Shown here: positions 1 through 10,100 of the stretch, piece by piece
Layout: each line of letters begins with the position of its first letter
Position numbering within the stretch: position 1 is the first letter of the stretch
DNA from: Pedobacter gandavensis
Lineage (GTDB): Bacteria > Bacteroidota > Bacteroidia > Sphingobacteriales > Sphingobacteriaceae
Direction of reading: 5' to 3'
Assembly: GCF_014172405.1 (NCBI RefSeq)
Contig: NZ_WNXC01000008.1
Coordinates: forward strand, 248,001 to 312,000
DNA length: 64,000 nucleotides
The notes under the pieces: generated by a model
Database searches by the model: none
What the model was told of the DNA's origin: nothing
What the model saw: the letters and a program-made list of their open reading frames with translations, nothing else
Position numbers and translations under genes: made by a program

Positions 1-109
1 TAGTCAATCCTTTTATAATTAAAGGACGTCTGGGATCTAAATAATTCTTTTTGAAATCCTCAGGACTAATGTTTTCAACGGTATCTACCGGCTTCAATAT
101 AAAGCTCAT
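1..109 (-). CDS. Cupin-like (JmjC/Cupin_8 type) protein, N-terminal fragment
   Basis: The gene enters from the left edge on the minus strand; only the first 36 codons are present. The reading begins MSFILKPVDTVENISPED and carries DPRRPLIIKG, a phrase typical of the start of cupin-like JmjC domain proteins in Bacteroidota. Those proteins are usually about 290 residues and are thought to be Fe(II)/2-oxoglutarate-dependent oxygenases. The metal-binding His-x-Asp motif would lie outside the window, so the function cannot be confirmed. The ATG lies at 109-107 on the complement. Confidence 0.5.
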   Translation of the reverse strand, partial: MSFILKPVDTVENISPEDFKKNYLDPRRPLIIKGLT

Positions 110-515
110 AATTATCAAGGTTAAAGGACAAAAGTGTAAATTAAAATTTAAACTTATCCATCTCCGAATAATTATTTTTGCCAGTTAGGAACGTTGCCGC
201 AATAATTTATCCGGGTTTCTGATTCGCAAGGGCCTTGTCTGCTCTTTTAATGGGGAGTCTTTCCTTCCATGTCCTATACTTTTCTTTAAAGTTAGCATTC
301 ATGAAATCATCAAACTTGCGTTGTATTTGGAAAAAAATAATCCTGTTCTCGGACTCAAATCTTTTCCAAAGGGGAAAACATCTGAAGGTCTTCGAACAGG
401 ATCAATTTTCATGTTTAATAATAAAGGTTCTGAATTTTAAGCATCAATGGATGATCATAGGTAGATGATACTGAGGATTGATAGCTTCTTTTTAGAGCCC
501 TTAGCACTGCATTTT
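110..515. other. Intergenic region without a convincing gene
   Basis: About 400 bases lie between the start of the truncated cupin-like gene and the end of the fasciclin gene. The only open frame (235-468) has no signal peptide, no recognisable motif and a Phe/Lys/Leu-rich composition expected of AT-rich non-coding DNA. A nested inverted repeat is visible: outer arms ATCCTGTTC (340-348) and GAACAGGAT (394-402), inner arms TTTTCC (362-367) and GGAAAA (373-378). It could be a structured transcript or a degenerate terminator. Confidence 0.4.
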
Positions 516-1061
516 TTATTTAGGCATTAATACCGTATCAACAACATGGATAACGCCGTTTTTTTGCATCACATTGGCGATGGTTACGGTAGACATTCCG
601 CCTTTTTCATCTTTCAGTACTAATTTATTTCCTTTCATCCATGCCCATAATTTCCCACCACTGGCTGTAGTTAATTCTGCCTTGCCATTTCCTGCTTTGA
701 TTGCTTTTGCAATATCGGCAGAGGTCATTTTTCCAGGAACAACATGGTAAGTTAGGATTTTAGCCAACATGGCTTTATTTTCTGGTTTTAAAAGCATTTC
801 TACAGTTCCTGCGGGAAGTTTTGCAAATGCTTCATTGGTCGGTGCAAAAACAGTGAATGGCCCTGCGGATTTTAAAGTCTCTACCAATCCGGCAGCTTTT
901 ACTGCGGCAACCAGGGTGGTATGGTCTTTTGAATTTACAGCATTATCAACAATGTCTTTATTGGCATACATCGCTGCGCCTCCAACCATTGGATTTTTTT
1001 GTGCTTGAGTCGTGAATGCCAAAGCTACTAGGGCAATTACGGTAAAGAATGTTTTTTTCAT
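516..1061 (-). CDS. Fasciclin (FAS1) domain protein, exported
   Basis: A 181-residue protein with a clear Sec signal peptide (MKKTFFTVIALVALAFTTQA, cut near residue 20-21) followed by one complete FAS1 domain, about residues 40-180. Hallmarks are FTVFAPTNEAFAKLP (H1 region), LTYHVVPGK and the closing VIHVVDTVLMPK. FAS1 domains are adhesion or ligand-binding modules found in the envelope; no enzymatic role is expected. It is a single-gene unit divergent from the DUF1800 gene. The start is fixed by the signal peptide. The family assignment is firm; the ligand is unknown. Confidence 0.93.
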   Translation of the reverse strand: MKKTFFTVIALVALAFTTQAQKNPMVGGAAMYANKDIVDNAVNSKDHTTLVAAVKAAGLVETLKSAGPFTVFAPTNEAFAKLPAGTVEMLLKPENKAMLAKILTYHVVPGKMTSADIAKAIKAGNGKAELTTASGGKLWAWMKGNKLVLKDEKGGMSTVTIANVMQKNGVIHVVDTVLMPK

Positions 1062-1185
1062 GATAGTGGTTTTGTATGGGCAGATACGAGGAATTGTTCG
1101 GGTCGGTTTTTGTTATATTTAAAAAAGCGTTAATCTTTTTTATATTCTATTGGTCATAAGTATCATAACTCAAACAACCACCTCT

Positions 1186-3141
1186 ATGAAATCATCATTA
1201 AAGGTTATTTATTCATTTTTAGCTGTGCTACTCTTCACTATCATTTTCTGTTCATTCAAGAATGGGAAATCGGAAGCTTATAAACCGGCTTTTCCCTATC
1301 GGCAGGCCGGATTAACCGAACGTCAGGCGGCAGCACATTTATTGAGCAGATTTACCTATGGGGCGAAGAAAGGAGAATTGGATGCCGTTGTGAAGATGGG
1401 TTTAGAGAAATGGTTTCAGCAGCAGTTGGATGGCACGATGCCAGATGATACCCTAAATTCATTATTGAGTAAGTATGAAGATAGAAATTTGAGTAATACC
1501 GAAGTTGAGAATAAATATCCCAGAGCAAACCGGGTATTGAAGCTAGCCATACAAGATGGCTTTATCAATAAAGATTCCGTCAATAAAGGAGATCAGCCGG
1601 CGTATCGCGCACAGATCCGCGCTTATATGGAACAGAAAGGGCTGAAGCCAGAACAGGAATTGTTACGTCAATTTATCAATCAAAAGATATTGAGGACAGC
1701 TTATACGAATAACCAGTTGAGGGAATTGTTAACTGATTTCTGGTTCAATCATTTCAATGTATCGCTGACAAAAAATCAATGTGCATCTTTTGTACCTGCT
1801 TATGAGCGCGATGTCATCCGCCCAAATGTAACGGGGAAGTTTGAAGATTTACTCCTTGCCACCGCGAAATCTCCGGCAATGCTCGTTTATCTGGATAATT
1901 TTAGCAGTACCGGAACTCCGTTGAAGAACAATAATGGGCAACAAGGCATCGGTCTGAACGGAACTGCCGTAATGGGTAATGGACAGCAGCTGAAGAAAGT
2001 TCGGCAGATGAGAAATCAGCAGCAGGTAATGAATGATAACGTTAAGCCGGTCCAGCCAAAAAGAAAATCCGGCGGTCTCAATGAAAACTACGCCAGGGAG
2101 GTAATGGAACTTCATACCATGGGTGTGGACGGCGGATATACACAGTCTGATGTAACTCAGGCTGCAAGAGTCTTAACCGGCTGGACTATCGCGCCAATGG
2201 GCGAGGAGGGTTATGGTGCCGCGATGAAAAAGATCATCGATCAGGTAGGGACGGAAAATTTAGAAAAGAGAGGTTTCGTAAAGGATGGCGATTTTCTATT
2301 TGTTCCAAACCGTCATGACAATGAAGAGAAAACGGTATTAGGTAGGGATTTTCCTGCGGGTGGGGGATATGAAGAAGGCATTGCCTTATTCGATTTGCTG
2401 GCGCATCATCCATCAACCGCTAAATTTATCAGCACAAAAATAGCCACCAGGTTCGTAAATGATCATCCTCCACAAAGTCTGGTCGACAAGATGGCAAAGA
2501 CTTTTACGAAATCAAAAGGAGACCTCAGACAAGTCATGATGACCATGGTTTCGGCTCCGGAATTTTGGAGTAGCCCTGCTGTGCGCGAAAAAACAAAATC
2601 TCCTTTTGAATTGACCATTAGTGCCGTTAGAGCATTGGATGCGGACATTACACAGCCCTATCAGCTTTTCAATTGGATCAATAAAATGGGGCAAAAAATG
2701 TACTATTATCAAGCGCCTACCGGTTTTCCTGATCAGGGGCAATATTGGATTAATACCGGGTCTTTATTGAATAGAATGAACTTCGGACTGGCCATTGCTG
2801 CCCAGCGTATTCCTGGGGTGAAGGTGAACCTGGCGGCCTTAAATGATTATCATGAACCTGAAAGTGGAGAAGCAGCATTGCAGACCTACGGAAAGATGAT
2901 GATGCCTGAACGCAATTTAACGGAAACTTTTAAAAGGCTGAAACCAATGTTGAATGATCAGGACTTGACGAATAAAGTGGCGAATGCTGCAGATAAAACG
3001 GTAGGTGTAGCAGAAAAAGAACAACAGATCAGTAGTCAGAAAGAAGCACTGCCAATGGGATCAAAGGAAAAGAATAACCATGCGATGTTGGCACAAGTAG
3101 TTGGCGTGATCATTGGGTCACCGGAATTTCAACGTAAATAA
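1186..3141 (+). CDS. DUF1800 family exported protein
   Basis: A 651-residue protein read from the ATG at 1186. A longer frame from a TTG at 1150 exists, but the ATG puts a good Sec signal peptide (hydrophobic residues about 8-23) at the N-terminus. The domain starts near residue 43 with LTERQAAAHLLSRFTYG and holds the family signature NENYAREVMELHTMGVDGGYT near residues 297-320, then RVLTGW. The C-terminus ends VVGVIIGSPEFQRK, as in other members. The family is widespread, often paired with DUF1501, and has no established biochemical role. The DUF1501 gene follows after 12 nt, so the two are almost certainly co-transcribed. Confidence 0.9.
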   Translation: MKSSLKVIYSFLAVLLFTIIFCSFKNGKSEAYKPAFPYRQAGLTERQAAAHLLSRFTYGAKKGELDAVVKMGLEKWFQQQLDGTMPDDTLNSLLSKYEDRNLSNTEVENKYPRANRVLKLAIQDGFINKDSVNKGDQPAYRAQIRAYMEQKGLKPEQELLRQFINQKILRTAYTNNQLRELLTDFWFNHFNVSLTKNQCASFVPAYERDVIRPNVTGKFEDLLLATAKSPAMLVYLDNFSSTGTPLKNNNGQQGIGLNGTAVMGNGQQLKKVRQMRNQQQVMNDNVKPVQPKRKSGGLNENYAREVMELHTMGVDGGYTQSDVTQAARVLTGWTIAPMGEEGYGAAMKKIIDQVGTENLEKRGFVKDGDFLFVPNRHDNEEKTVLGRDFPAGGGYEEGIALFDLLAHHPSTAKFISTKIATRFVNDHPPQSLVDKMAKTFTKSKGDLRQVMMTMVSAPEFWSSPAVREKTKSPFELTISAVRALDADITQPYQLFNWINKMGQKMYYYQAPTGFPDQGQYWINTGSLLNRMNFGLAIAAQRIPGVKVNLAALNDYHEPESGEAALQTYGKMMMPERNLTETFKRLKPMLNDQDLTNKVANAADKTVGVAEKEQQISSQKEALPMGSKEKNNHAMLAQVVGVIIGSPEFQRK

Positions 3142-3153
3142 ATTTAGAAAACC

Positions 3154-4419
3154 ATGACTTCAAGAAGAGGATTTATTAAAGGAGGTGGCCTGGCATTATT
3201 TGGCATTGGACTGGGTGGAATACCGGGCTTTCTGGCAGAAGCAGTAGCCAAAACTTCGGCACCAGGTTTGTTCAACAGAAAGAAAATACTGGTTTGTATT
3301 TTTCAGCGCGGTGCGATGGATGGACTAATGGCGGTTACGCCATTTACAGATCAGTACCTGCAGCAAGCCCGGCCAAATTTATTTATGAGTGCTGCTAAAG
3401 CAAGTAAAAATACACCCTTGATAGATCTGGATGGGCGCTTTGGACTTCATCCTTCCATGGCTGTGTTTGAGCAGGTATTTCGGGAAAAAAGGATGGGAAT
3501 CGTGCATGGTATCGGCTCTCCTAACAATACCAGATCTCATTTTGATGCCCAAGACTACATGGAGTCAGGAACTCCATTTAAAAAAGGGACAGATAGTGGC
3601 TGGTTAAACCGGGCGGTAGGTTTACTGGGTCATGATGGCGCAACGCCTTTTCAGGGCGTTAGCTTAACGTCTTCTTTGCCAAGATCTTTTTATGGTGCAA
3701 ATCCGGCACTGGCCATCAGCAACCTTCAGGATTTTAATATTCAAATGAGAGGGAATCTGAATGGGGCTAATCTGGCTGCCAAAAGCTTTGAAGATTTATA
3801 CGATCAAACTTCCTCAGGTTTGCTTAAAGACACAGGAAAGGAAAGCTTTGAAGCCATAAAAATGCTGCAAAAAACTGATACTAAAAACTATAAACCGGCT
3901 AATAATGCGGTTTATCCGAATACCGCATTGGGTAATTCCTTAAAACAAATCGCTCAGCTGATCAAGATGAATGTGGGGATGGAAGTTGCTTTTGCTGAAT
4001 CTGGCGGTTGGGATACGCATTTTAATCAGGGGACAGATACCGGGGTTTTTGCCAGAAATGTGAATGACCTAAGTAATAGTATGATGGCCTTTTGGGCAGA
4101 TATGGGCACTTTACAGGATGATGTTACGGTGATGACCATGACGGAGTTTGGGCGTACCGTGAAACAGAATGGTACCGGCGGAACAGATCATGGCCGTGCT
4201 TCCTGCAATTTTATACTAGGAAATGGGGTTAATGGCGGATTGGTGCATGGCAATGTGCAACCGATGGCCATCGAGAATCTTGAAGATGGGAGGGATCTCG
4301 CCGTAACTACAGATTTTAGAAGCGTATTTTCTGAAGTGGCAGACAGGCACTTAAACCTCCACAACGATAAAGTCTTGTTTCCAGATTGGGATGGGCAGAA
4401 AATCGGAGTGATGCGGTAA
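3154..4419 (+). CDS. DUF1501 family protein with twin-arginine signal
   Basis: A 421-residue protein beginning MTSRRGFIKGGG; Arg4-Arg5 followed by a hydrophobic stretch indicates Tat export, implying folding or cofactor loading before export. DUF1501 members have an alkaline-phosphatase/sulfatase-like fold. Conserved phrases visible here are FQRGAMDGL (about residue 52), GSPNNTRSHFDAQDYME, GGWDTHFNQG (about residue 285) and FGRTVKQNGTGGTDHGRA (about residue 335-350), the last two supplying metal-binding Asp/His candidates. No C/S-x-P-x-R sulfatase motif is seen. It forms an operon with the preceding DUF1800 gene. The substrate is unknown. Confidence 0.9.
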   Translation: MTSRRGFIKGGGLALFGIGLGGIPGFLAEAVAKTSAPGLFNRKKILVCIFQRGAMDGLMAVTPFTDQYLQQARPNLFMSAAKASKNTPLIDLDGRFGLHPSMAVFEQVFREKRMGIVHGIGSPNNTRSHFDAQDYMESGTPFKKGTDSGWLNRAVGLLGHDGATPFQGVSLTSSLPRSFYGANPALAISNLQDFNIQMRGNLNGANLAAKSFEDLYDQTSSGLLKDTGKESFEAIKMLQKTDTKNYKPANNAVYPNTALGNSLKQIAQLIKMNVGMEVAFAESGGWDTHFNQGTDTGVFARNVNDLSNSMMAFWADMGTLQDDVTVMTMTEFGRTVKQNGTGGTDHGRASCNFILGNGVNGGLVHGNVQPMAIENLEDGRDLAVTTDFRSVFSEVADRHLNLHNDKVLFPDWDGQKIGVMR

Positions 4420-4510
4420 TAATCAGCTTAAATGAGCTGGGACTTTAATATTTTATCATTAATTTGGCCTTCATTAATCTGATTTCAGAATCGTATTCCC
4501 TGTGTTTTTT

Positions 4511-5677
4511 ATGAAGAAAGAGTTTTTGTATTTGTTTTTAGCGTCGGCTATGGTAGCCTGCAATCAGAAGACTGAGCCTAAAGGCGGAGTTTCTACTACC
4601 GAAAATACCACAGATAGCATGGCCAGTGTAGGAATGACGAGCTCCCATCTCAGCGATGCTGCCAGCTGTAGCTCAAACCTTCCAAAACGATATGGTGCTG
4701 TTAGCGGAATGGAAACACTTTCCAACGATCAAAAAAATGAACTGCATGACCATGCGGGTATGAAATTTATTCCTGCAGGATCGTTCAAAATGGGTGCTTC
4801 AGACAAGGAAGGACGTCGAGATGAATATCCGGCACATGAGGTGAAAATGGATGGTTTTTGGATCGATGAAACTGAAGTCACCAATGCCCAGTTTGCAGCA
4901 TTCGTAAAAGCAACAGGGTATATCACCCAAGCCGAGCAAAAGCCTGATTGGGAAGAAATCAAAAAACAATTGCCTCCGGGAACGCCGAAACCTTCGGAAG
5001 ACCAATTACAACCCGCCTCTTTAACTTTCTCCCCACCTAAAGGACGTGTAGACATCAATGATGTTTCACAATGGTGGAGCTGGACTCCTGGTGCCAGCTG
5101 GAAACATCCACAAGGACCAAAAAGCAGTATAAAAGGTAAAGAAAACCATCCTGTTACACAAGTATCCTGGTTTGACGCCAATGCTTATGCCAAATGGGCA
5201 GGGAAACGTTTGCCTACAGAAGCCGAATGGGAATATGCAGCAAGGGGTGGTTTAAGTGGTAAAAAATATCCCTGGGGAGATGAAGATCTGGCTACTGGAA
5301 AGCTGAAAGCCAATACCTGGCAGGGGGAATTCCCGTATTCAGATCAGAAAACAGATGGTTATGGAAGTGTTGCACCTGTAAAATCATTCGCTGCAAATGG
5401 CTATGGTTTATACGATATGGCGGGAAATGTTTGGGAGTGGACCGCAGATTGGTATCGCGAAGATTACTATCAACAGCAAAAGGGAACCGTTGCAAATCCA
5501 AAAGGACCAAAAGATAGTTATGATCCGGCAGAACCTGGAATCCCTAAGAAAATCATCAGAGGAGGTTCATTTATGTGTCATTCTTCGTATTGTAAAGGGT
5601 ATCGGGTAACTTCCAAAATGAAGTCTTCGATGGATACAGGACTGGAGAATACCGGCTTCCGGTGTGTGTCCATATGA
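4511..5677 (+). CDS. Formylglycine-generating enzyme (FGE/SUMF1)-type lipoprotein
   Basis: A 388-residue protein read from the ATG at 4511, which gives a lipoprotein signal (MKKEFLYLFLASAMVAC, lipidated Cys17). A linker is followed by a full FGE-sulfatase domain from about residue 78: GMKFIPAGSFKMGASD, DETEVTNAQFAAFV, RLPTEAEWEYAARGG, YDMAGNVWEWTADW and GFRCVSI. Unlike many members of this superfamily it keeps both active-site cysteines, C356 and C361, in RGGSFMCHSSYCKGYRV, matching the Cys pair of authentic FGEs that oxidise the Cys of sulfatase C-x-P-x-R motifs. Real FGE activity on exported sulfatases is therefore plausible. It lies about 90 nt after the DUF1501 gene. No sulfatase gene is in the window. 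Confidence 0.87.
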   Translation: MKKEFLYLFLASAMVACNQKTEPKGGVSTTENTTDSMASVGMTSSHLSDAASCSSNLPKRYGAVSGMETLSNDQKNELHDHAGMKFIPAGSFKMGASDKEGRRDEYPAHEVKMDGFWIDETEVTNAQFAAFVKATGYITQAEQKPDWEEIKKQLPPGTPKPSEDQLQPASLTFSPPKGRVDINDVSQWWSWTPGASWKHPQGPKSSIKGKENHPVTQVSWFDANAYAKWAGKRLPTEAEWEYAARGGLSGKKYPWGDEDLATGKLKANTWQGEFPYSDQKTDGYGSVAPVKSFAANGYGLYDMAGNVWEWTADWYREDYYQQQKGTVANPKGPKDSYDPAEPGIPKKIIRGGSFMCHSSYCKGYRVTSKMKSSMDTGLENTGFRCVSI

Positions 5678-5712
5678 TATTCTTGAACCAGTCCTGATCG
5701 CAGGCTACCTAC

Positions 5713-7029
5713 CTATGGCAGCTTATTGAAATCTATTTCAGGGTGTGTTTTTCCTGTAGATTTCCTATGAAATGGGGTCTTAATGGGAGTGAAATCATTA
5801 AAGAAACCGCAATTTTTTAAGTAGAAAGATGTACCATCGGTACCGCCGGTATAATCTTTTCTGTAGTTGATTCTTGCTGTTGCATCTGCAGTGAATACGA
5901 CATCAGTTACCTCATGCCATTTTCCGGAAGCATCAATTGCCCATTGGTTTTTATAGTCGCCTCTGCGGGACTGATCACCAGTTGGTGGAGAGAAATTTTC
6001 CAGGAATGAATAGATACCGTTTAGGTATACTGCCGATTGTGGGCGATCAAAACTAGCCACCAATTGCCAATCGCCTTTTTCAAGATCCTTAAAATAGGCA
6101 GTATAAGTTGTGGTGTTCTTTGCCGGATTAGGCTGAGCATGTGTCAGGAATGCATAGGTCTTGCCTGCTCTCCATGGGTAAAGCATATAGCTTTGTCCGC
6201 CAGAACCTTCATTACCGAACTCTCCGGTTTTTGTGGTATTCCCTTTTTTCAACAACACAATCTTCATGCTATCAGGAATAGATTTTGGATCATCCGTTGT
6301 AAATGGGCTCCAGATAGAGAACAATACCCTACGCTCTGTTGGCGAGTTCACCTGCATGCCAAAATAACCACCGCTAAAGCCGTTGGCCATATAGTAAGTA
6401 CCTTGTTTATCTTCACCAGTAGGGACCATAATTTCATTATAGAACCATTCTACTTTTTTTGCTGCTTCCGCAGGGATCACATAGTTTAAATGCACGGATG
6501 GACCTCTTCTGCCCCAATGAAAATAACCTCCTTCATTGTTTTTTACATAAACAGCGCCTTTTTCCAAAGCGCTACCACTTACTAATAAGTCTGAAACTTC
6601 GGCAAATACTTGTCCGGTTTTACTGATGCCTTTCAATTCGACTTTTACATAACCTGGAGTCTTGATCTCTACCTTACCTAAGGGGATGATCTGAATTTCT
6701 GCATTGTTTAGTTCTTTACTGAAAGTTTTCCCCGCCACACTCAGGCTGATTTTGCTGTTTCCTTCTGGAATACGCATTTTAAGCGATAAATTTGCTGTTC
6801 CTGCGGCTTCTGTTCTAAAGTAAATGGCAATTACATCTGAGGCTTTATTCCAATTGGTTAGGCCTTGATCTTTTATCCTTGCAGCGCCGCCTTTTTCTAC
6901 ATAGGCATTACCTCCAAGAGGGATGGTGATACTTCCAGGCTCGATTTCAGCCCTGCTTCCGGCAAATGTCACCGGAAGAATCAGCAGCTGAAAAGCAAGA
7001 AGGAAAAAGGTAAATTTCTTCATGTTCAT
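5713..7029 (-). CDS. DUF5077/DUF3472 domain exported protein
   Basis: A 438-residue protein with a Sec signal peptide (residues 1-23). The first half (about 25-150) reads as a DUF5077 carbohydrate-binding-like beta domain. The second half begins NNEGGYFHWGRRGPSVHLNY and contains FSGGYFGMQVNSPTERRVLFS, the signature of DUF3472, a family common in Bacteroidota glycan loci. A structural, glycan-binding role is inferred; no catalytic residues can be named. It is divergent from the beta-galactosidase gene, and a LacI-type palindrome sits midway between the two starts, suggesting shared control. Met1 and Met3 are both possible starts. Confidence 0.8.
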   Translation of the reverse strand: MNMKKFTFFLLAFQLLILPVTFAGSRAEIEPGSITIPLGGNAYVEKGGAARIKDQGLTNWNKASDVIAIYFRTEAAGTANLSLKMRIPEGNSKISLSVAGKTFSKELNNAEIQIIPLGKVEIKTPGYVKVELKGISKTGQVFAEVSDLLVSGSALEKGAVYVKNNEGGYFHWGRRGPSVHLNYVIPAEAAKKVEWFYNEIMVPTGEDKQGTYYMANGFSGGYFGMQVNSPTERRVLFSIWSPFTTDDPKSIPDSMKIVLLKKGNTTKTGEFGNEGSGGQSYMLYPWRAGKTYAFLTHAQPNPAKNTTTYTAYFKDLEKGDWQLVASFDRPQSAVYLNGIYSFLENFSPPTGDQSRRGDYKNQWAIDASGKWHEVTDVVFTADATARINYRKDYTGGTDGTSFYLKNCGFFNDFTPIKTPFHRKSTGKTHPEIDFNKLP

Positions 7030-7106
7030 TGTTGTGTTTCGTTGGTTTTGTGTGGTTTCGAAGATGAAATTAGGAAAAGAGACAATAAAAGAAGGATCTA
7101 AAAGCA

Positions 7107-7120
7107 GTCAAACGTTTGCG
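7107..7120. promoter_or_regulatory. LacI/PurR-type operator palindrome between divergent genes
   Basis: GTCAAACGTTTGCG contains the 10-bp perfect palindrome CAAACGTTTG (7109-7118) with the central CG typical of LacI/GalR-family operators. It lies 72 nt before the beta-galactosidase ATG and about 80 nt before the DUF3472 ATG. A second, longer copy stands at 10460-10473. No LacI-family gene is in the window, so the regulator is unidentified. Confidence 0.6.
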
Positions 7121-7190
7121 TTGCCCATTTAGGGCATAATTAGCTAAAATATCGTTACGTTCGATTTAGCAATACAATCTAAACACATAA

Positions 7191-10100
7191 ATGAGAACAA
7201 TTTTTACCACACTATCCTTATTATTGGCCTCTTCGGCAGTAATGAGCCAGCAATTACCCACGGAGTTGCAAACTCCAGAGGTGGTTTCTGTAAACAGGAT
7301 GCCCATGCGTGCTTCGGCATTTGCTTATGAAAGTAAAGCATTGGCTGTAAAGCGTGAAAAGGAGAAATCAAATTACTTCTTAACCTTAAACGGACAATGG
7401 AAATTTAACTGGGTACAAGACCCACGTCAACGTCCGCAAGAATTCTTTAAGACCACTTTCGACGATACCAAATGGGATAATTTTAAAGTTCCTGCGAATT
7501 GGGAAACCAATGGTTATGGTATGCCAATCTACGTAAATCACCCTTATGAATTTGCAGGTCGCAAATTGATGGGAGAGCGAATGAACCCGCCATTTGACAT
7601 TCCTGAGGATAATAACCCAGTAGGATCTTACAGAAAGAAGTTTACACTTCCAGAGAACTGGGATGGTCGTCAGACTTTCATCCACCTCGGTGCCGTAAAA
7701 TCTGCTTTTTATATCTGGGTGAATGGTAAGAAAGTTGGTTATAGCGAAGATAGCAAGCTAGCTGCGGAATTCGACATCACCAAGTACCTGAAAAAAGGAG
7801 AAAATCTGGTGGCTTTACAAGTCTACCGTTGGAGTGATGGTAGCTACCTGGAATGTCAGGATATGTGGAGAATCTCTGGTATAGAGCGTGATGTTTATCT
7901 TTATTCTACGCCAAAAGTAGATGTTAGAGACTTCAAGACGATCGCTACTTTAGACAAGACTTTCAAAAACGGACTGCTATCTTTTAATGCAGAGATCAAC
8001 AACTACAAAATTGAAAGAGGAACGCTTCACAGCACTCCAGATACTTTTTCTGTAGCTTTAGAACTGGTAGATCCGAAAGGGAAAACAGTTTATACAGAAG
8101 AAACAAAAGGAGTAAATAAGGTCATTGGAAACTATAAAACCAATGTAAAGTTGCAAACGGAAATCCCGAATGTAGCGGCATGGACTGCGGAGACGCCAAA
8201 CCTTTACACCTTATTCATCAGCTTAAAAAATAAAAAAGGTGAAGTATTGGAAGTCATTCCACAGAGAATCGGTTTCCGTACTGTGGAGTTGGTCAACAAT
8301 AACTTCCTGGTTAATGGAAAAAGAGTGTTCTTTAAAGGTGTAAACCGTCATGAGCACAATGCGACACAAGGACATACCTTAACTAAAGCAGACATGCTGA
8401 AGGATATGGAAATGATGAAGAAACTGAATGTAAATGCAGTAAGACACTCTCATTATCCACCGGATCCATATTGGATGGAGCTTTGCGATGAATACGGATT
8501 GTACGTTATTGATGAAGCAAATATTGAATCTCACGGTCGTTATTATGACCTTGCTTATACGCTTGGAAATGATAAAGAATGGAGAATGCCACATATGGAG
8601 CGCATTACAAGAATGTATGAGCGCGATAAAAACCATGCTGCAGTAATCACCTGGTCATTAGGAAACGAAGCCGGTAATGGAAGAAACTTCTATGAAGGTT
8701 ACGATTGGTTGAAAGCTAATGATGGCCGCCCGGTACAATACGAGCGTGCAGAAGAAGATTTCAATACAGACATGATTGTGCCTCAATATCCTGATCCTGC
8801 CTGGTTGAAAAGCTATGCGAACAGCAAGCCAGACCGCGCTTTGATCATGAGCGAATTTGCACACATCATGGGAAATAGCCTTGGTAACTTCAAAGAGTAC
8901 TGGGATGTCATCGAAAGTCAGCCAAACCTGCAAGGTGGATACATCTGGGAATGGATTGATCAGGCAATTGATACCGTGAAAAACGGAAAACGTATCAATG
9001 CTTATGGTGGTGATTTCCCTTTAAGTGGTCCGGTAAATGAAAACTTTAGCGACAACAACTTTAGTGTTAAAGGTGTGGTGACGAATCATCGTGGCATGAC
9101 TCCAATGGCAGTAGAGGTGAAGAAGGTATATCAATACATCAAAACCAAATATAATGGCAACAATACCATCAGTGTCAACAACTCTTATTTCTTCAAAGGT
9201 TTAGACAATGTGAAGTTAAACTGGGAGCTGTTAGAGAATGGTAAGGTTGTTGAAAAAGGGATTCAGAATGTACTTAGCATTGCGCCAAGAGCAGAAAAAG
9301 AACTGAGCTTGCCGATCAAAACGAAAGCTAAAGCAGGTTCAGAGTACTTCCTTAACGTATATTACGACTTAAAAACGGCTGAGCCTTTCCTTCCTGTAGG
9401 ATACACGATTGCAACGGAACAATTTGCATGGAATGGTACGCCACAAGTGGCAAATCAGGCAACAGCAACAGGTAAATTAAGCGTAGAAAAAGCAGCAGGA
9501 AAAACACTGGTTAAAGGAAAAGACTTCCAGGTGGAGTTAGATCTTGACAAAGGATTGATGACTGGTTACACGGTAAAAGGTGATCAACTGTTAGCTGAAG
9601 GTCCACAACCAGGCTTCTGGCGTGCACCAACCGACAATGATATCGGTGCTGGTTTCAATAGCAGTCTTAGAAAGTGGAGAAGCGCTTATGCAGAAGGTAC
9701 AGTGAAAGCTGCGGAAGTGACTACTTCAGCTTCGGGAGAAGTGACTGTAGTGTTTAAGAAAGATGTGGTGAATGGCGATGCTACCGTTGAACAAACGATT
9801 ACCATCAGACCTGACGGTGTTTTAAAAGTAAACAACCGCTTCACAGCGAATAAGGGGAAATATCCTTTAATGCTCCGTATCGGTAATGATTTACAGTTAA
9901 ACGCAGGATTGAACAAGATCAATTACTATGGTCGTGGTCCAGGTGAAAACTATTCAGATCGTAAAACAGCTTCTTTTGTAGGGCTATACAGCCAGACTTT
10001 AGACGAGCAATATTTCCCTTACGCACGTCCTCAGGAAAGTGGTAATAAAACGGAAGTACGTTGGGTTAATTTCACCGATAAAAAAGGAAAAGGATTAAGC

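Noticed and set aside
235..468. A 77-codon open frame in the left intergenic region
   Set aside because: No signal peptide, motif or promoter; composition is that of translated AT-rich non-coding DNA, and it crosses the nested inverted repeat.
3154..4419. DUF1501 protein as the substrate of the neighbouring FGE
   Set aside because: Both Cys residues were inspected (VCIFQR and ASCNFI); neither is in a C-x-P-x-R motif, and no such motif occurs in the DUF1800 protein.
4729..5181. Antisense open frame of 150 codons inside the FGE gene
   Set aside because: It is the mirror of a clearly conserved protein, with no start context, signal or family match. The same applies to the 150-codon frame at 6037-6489.
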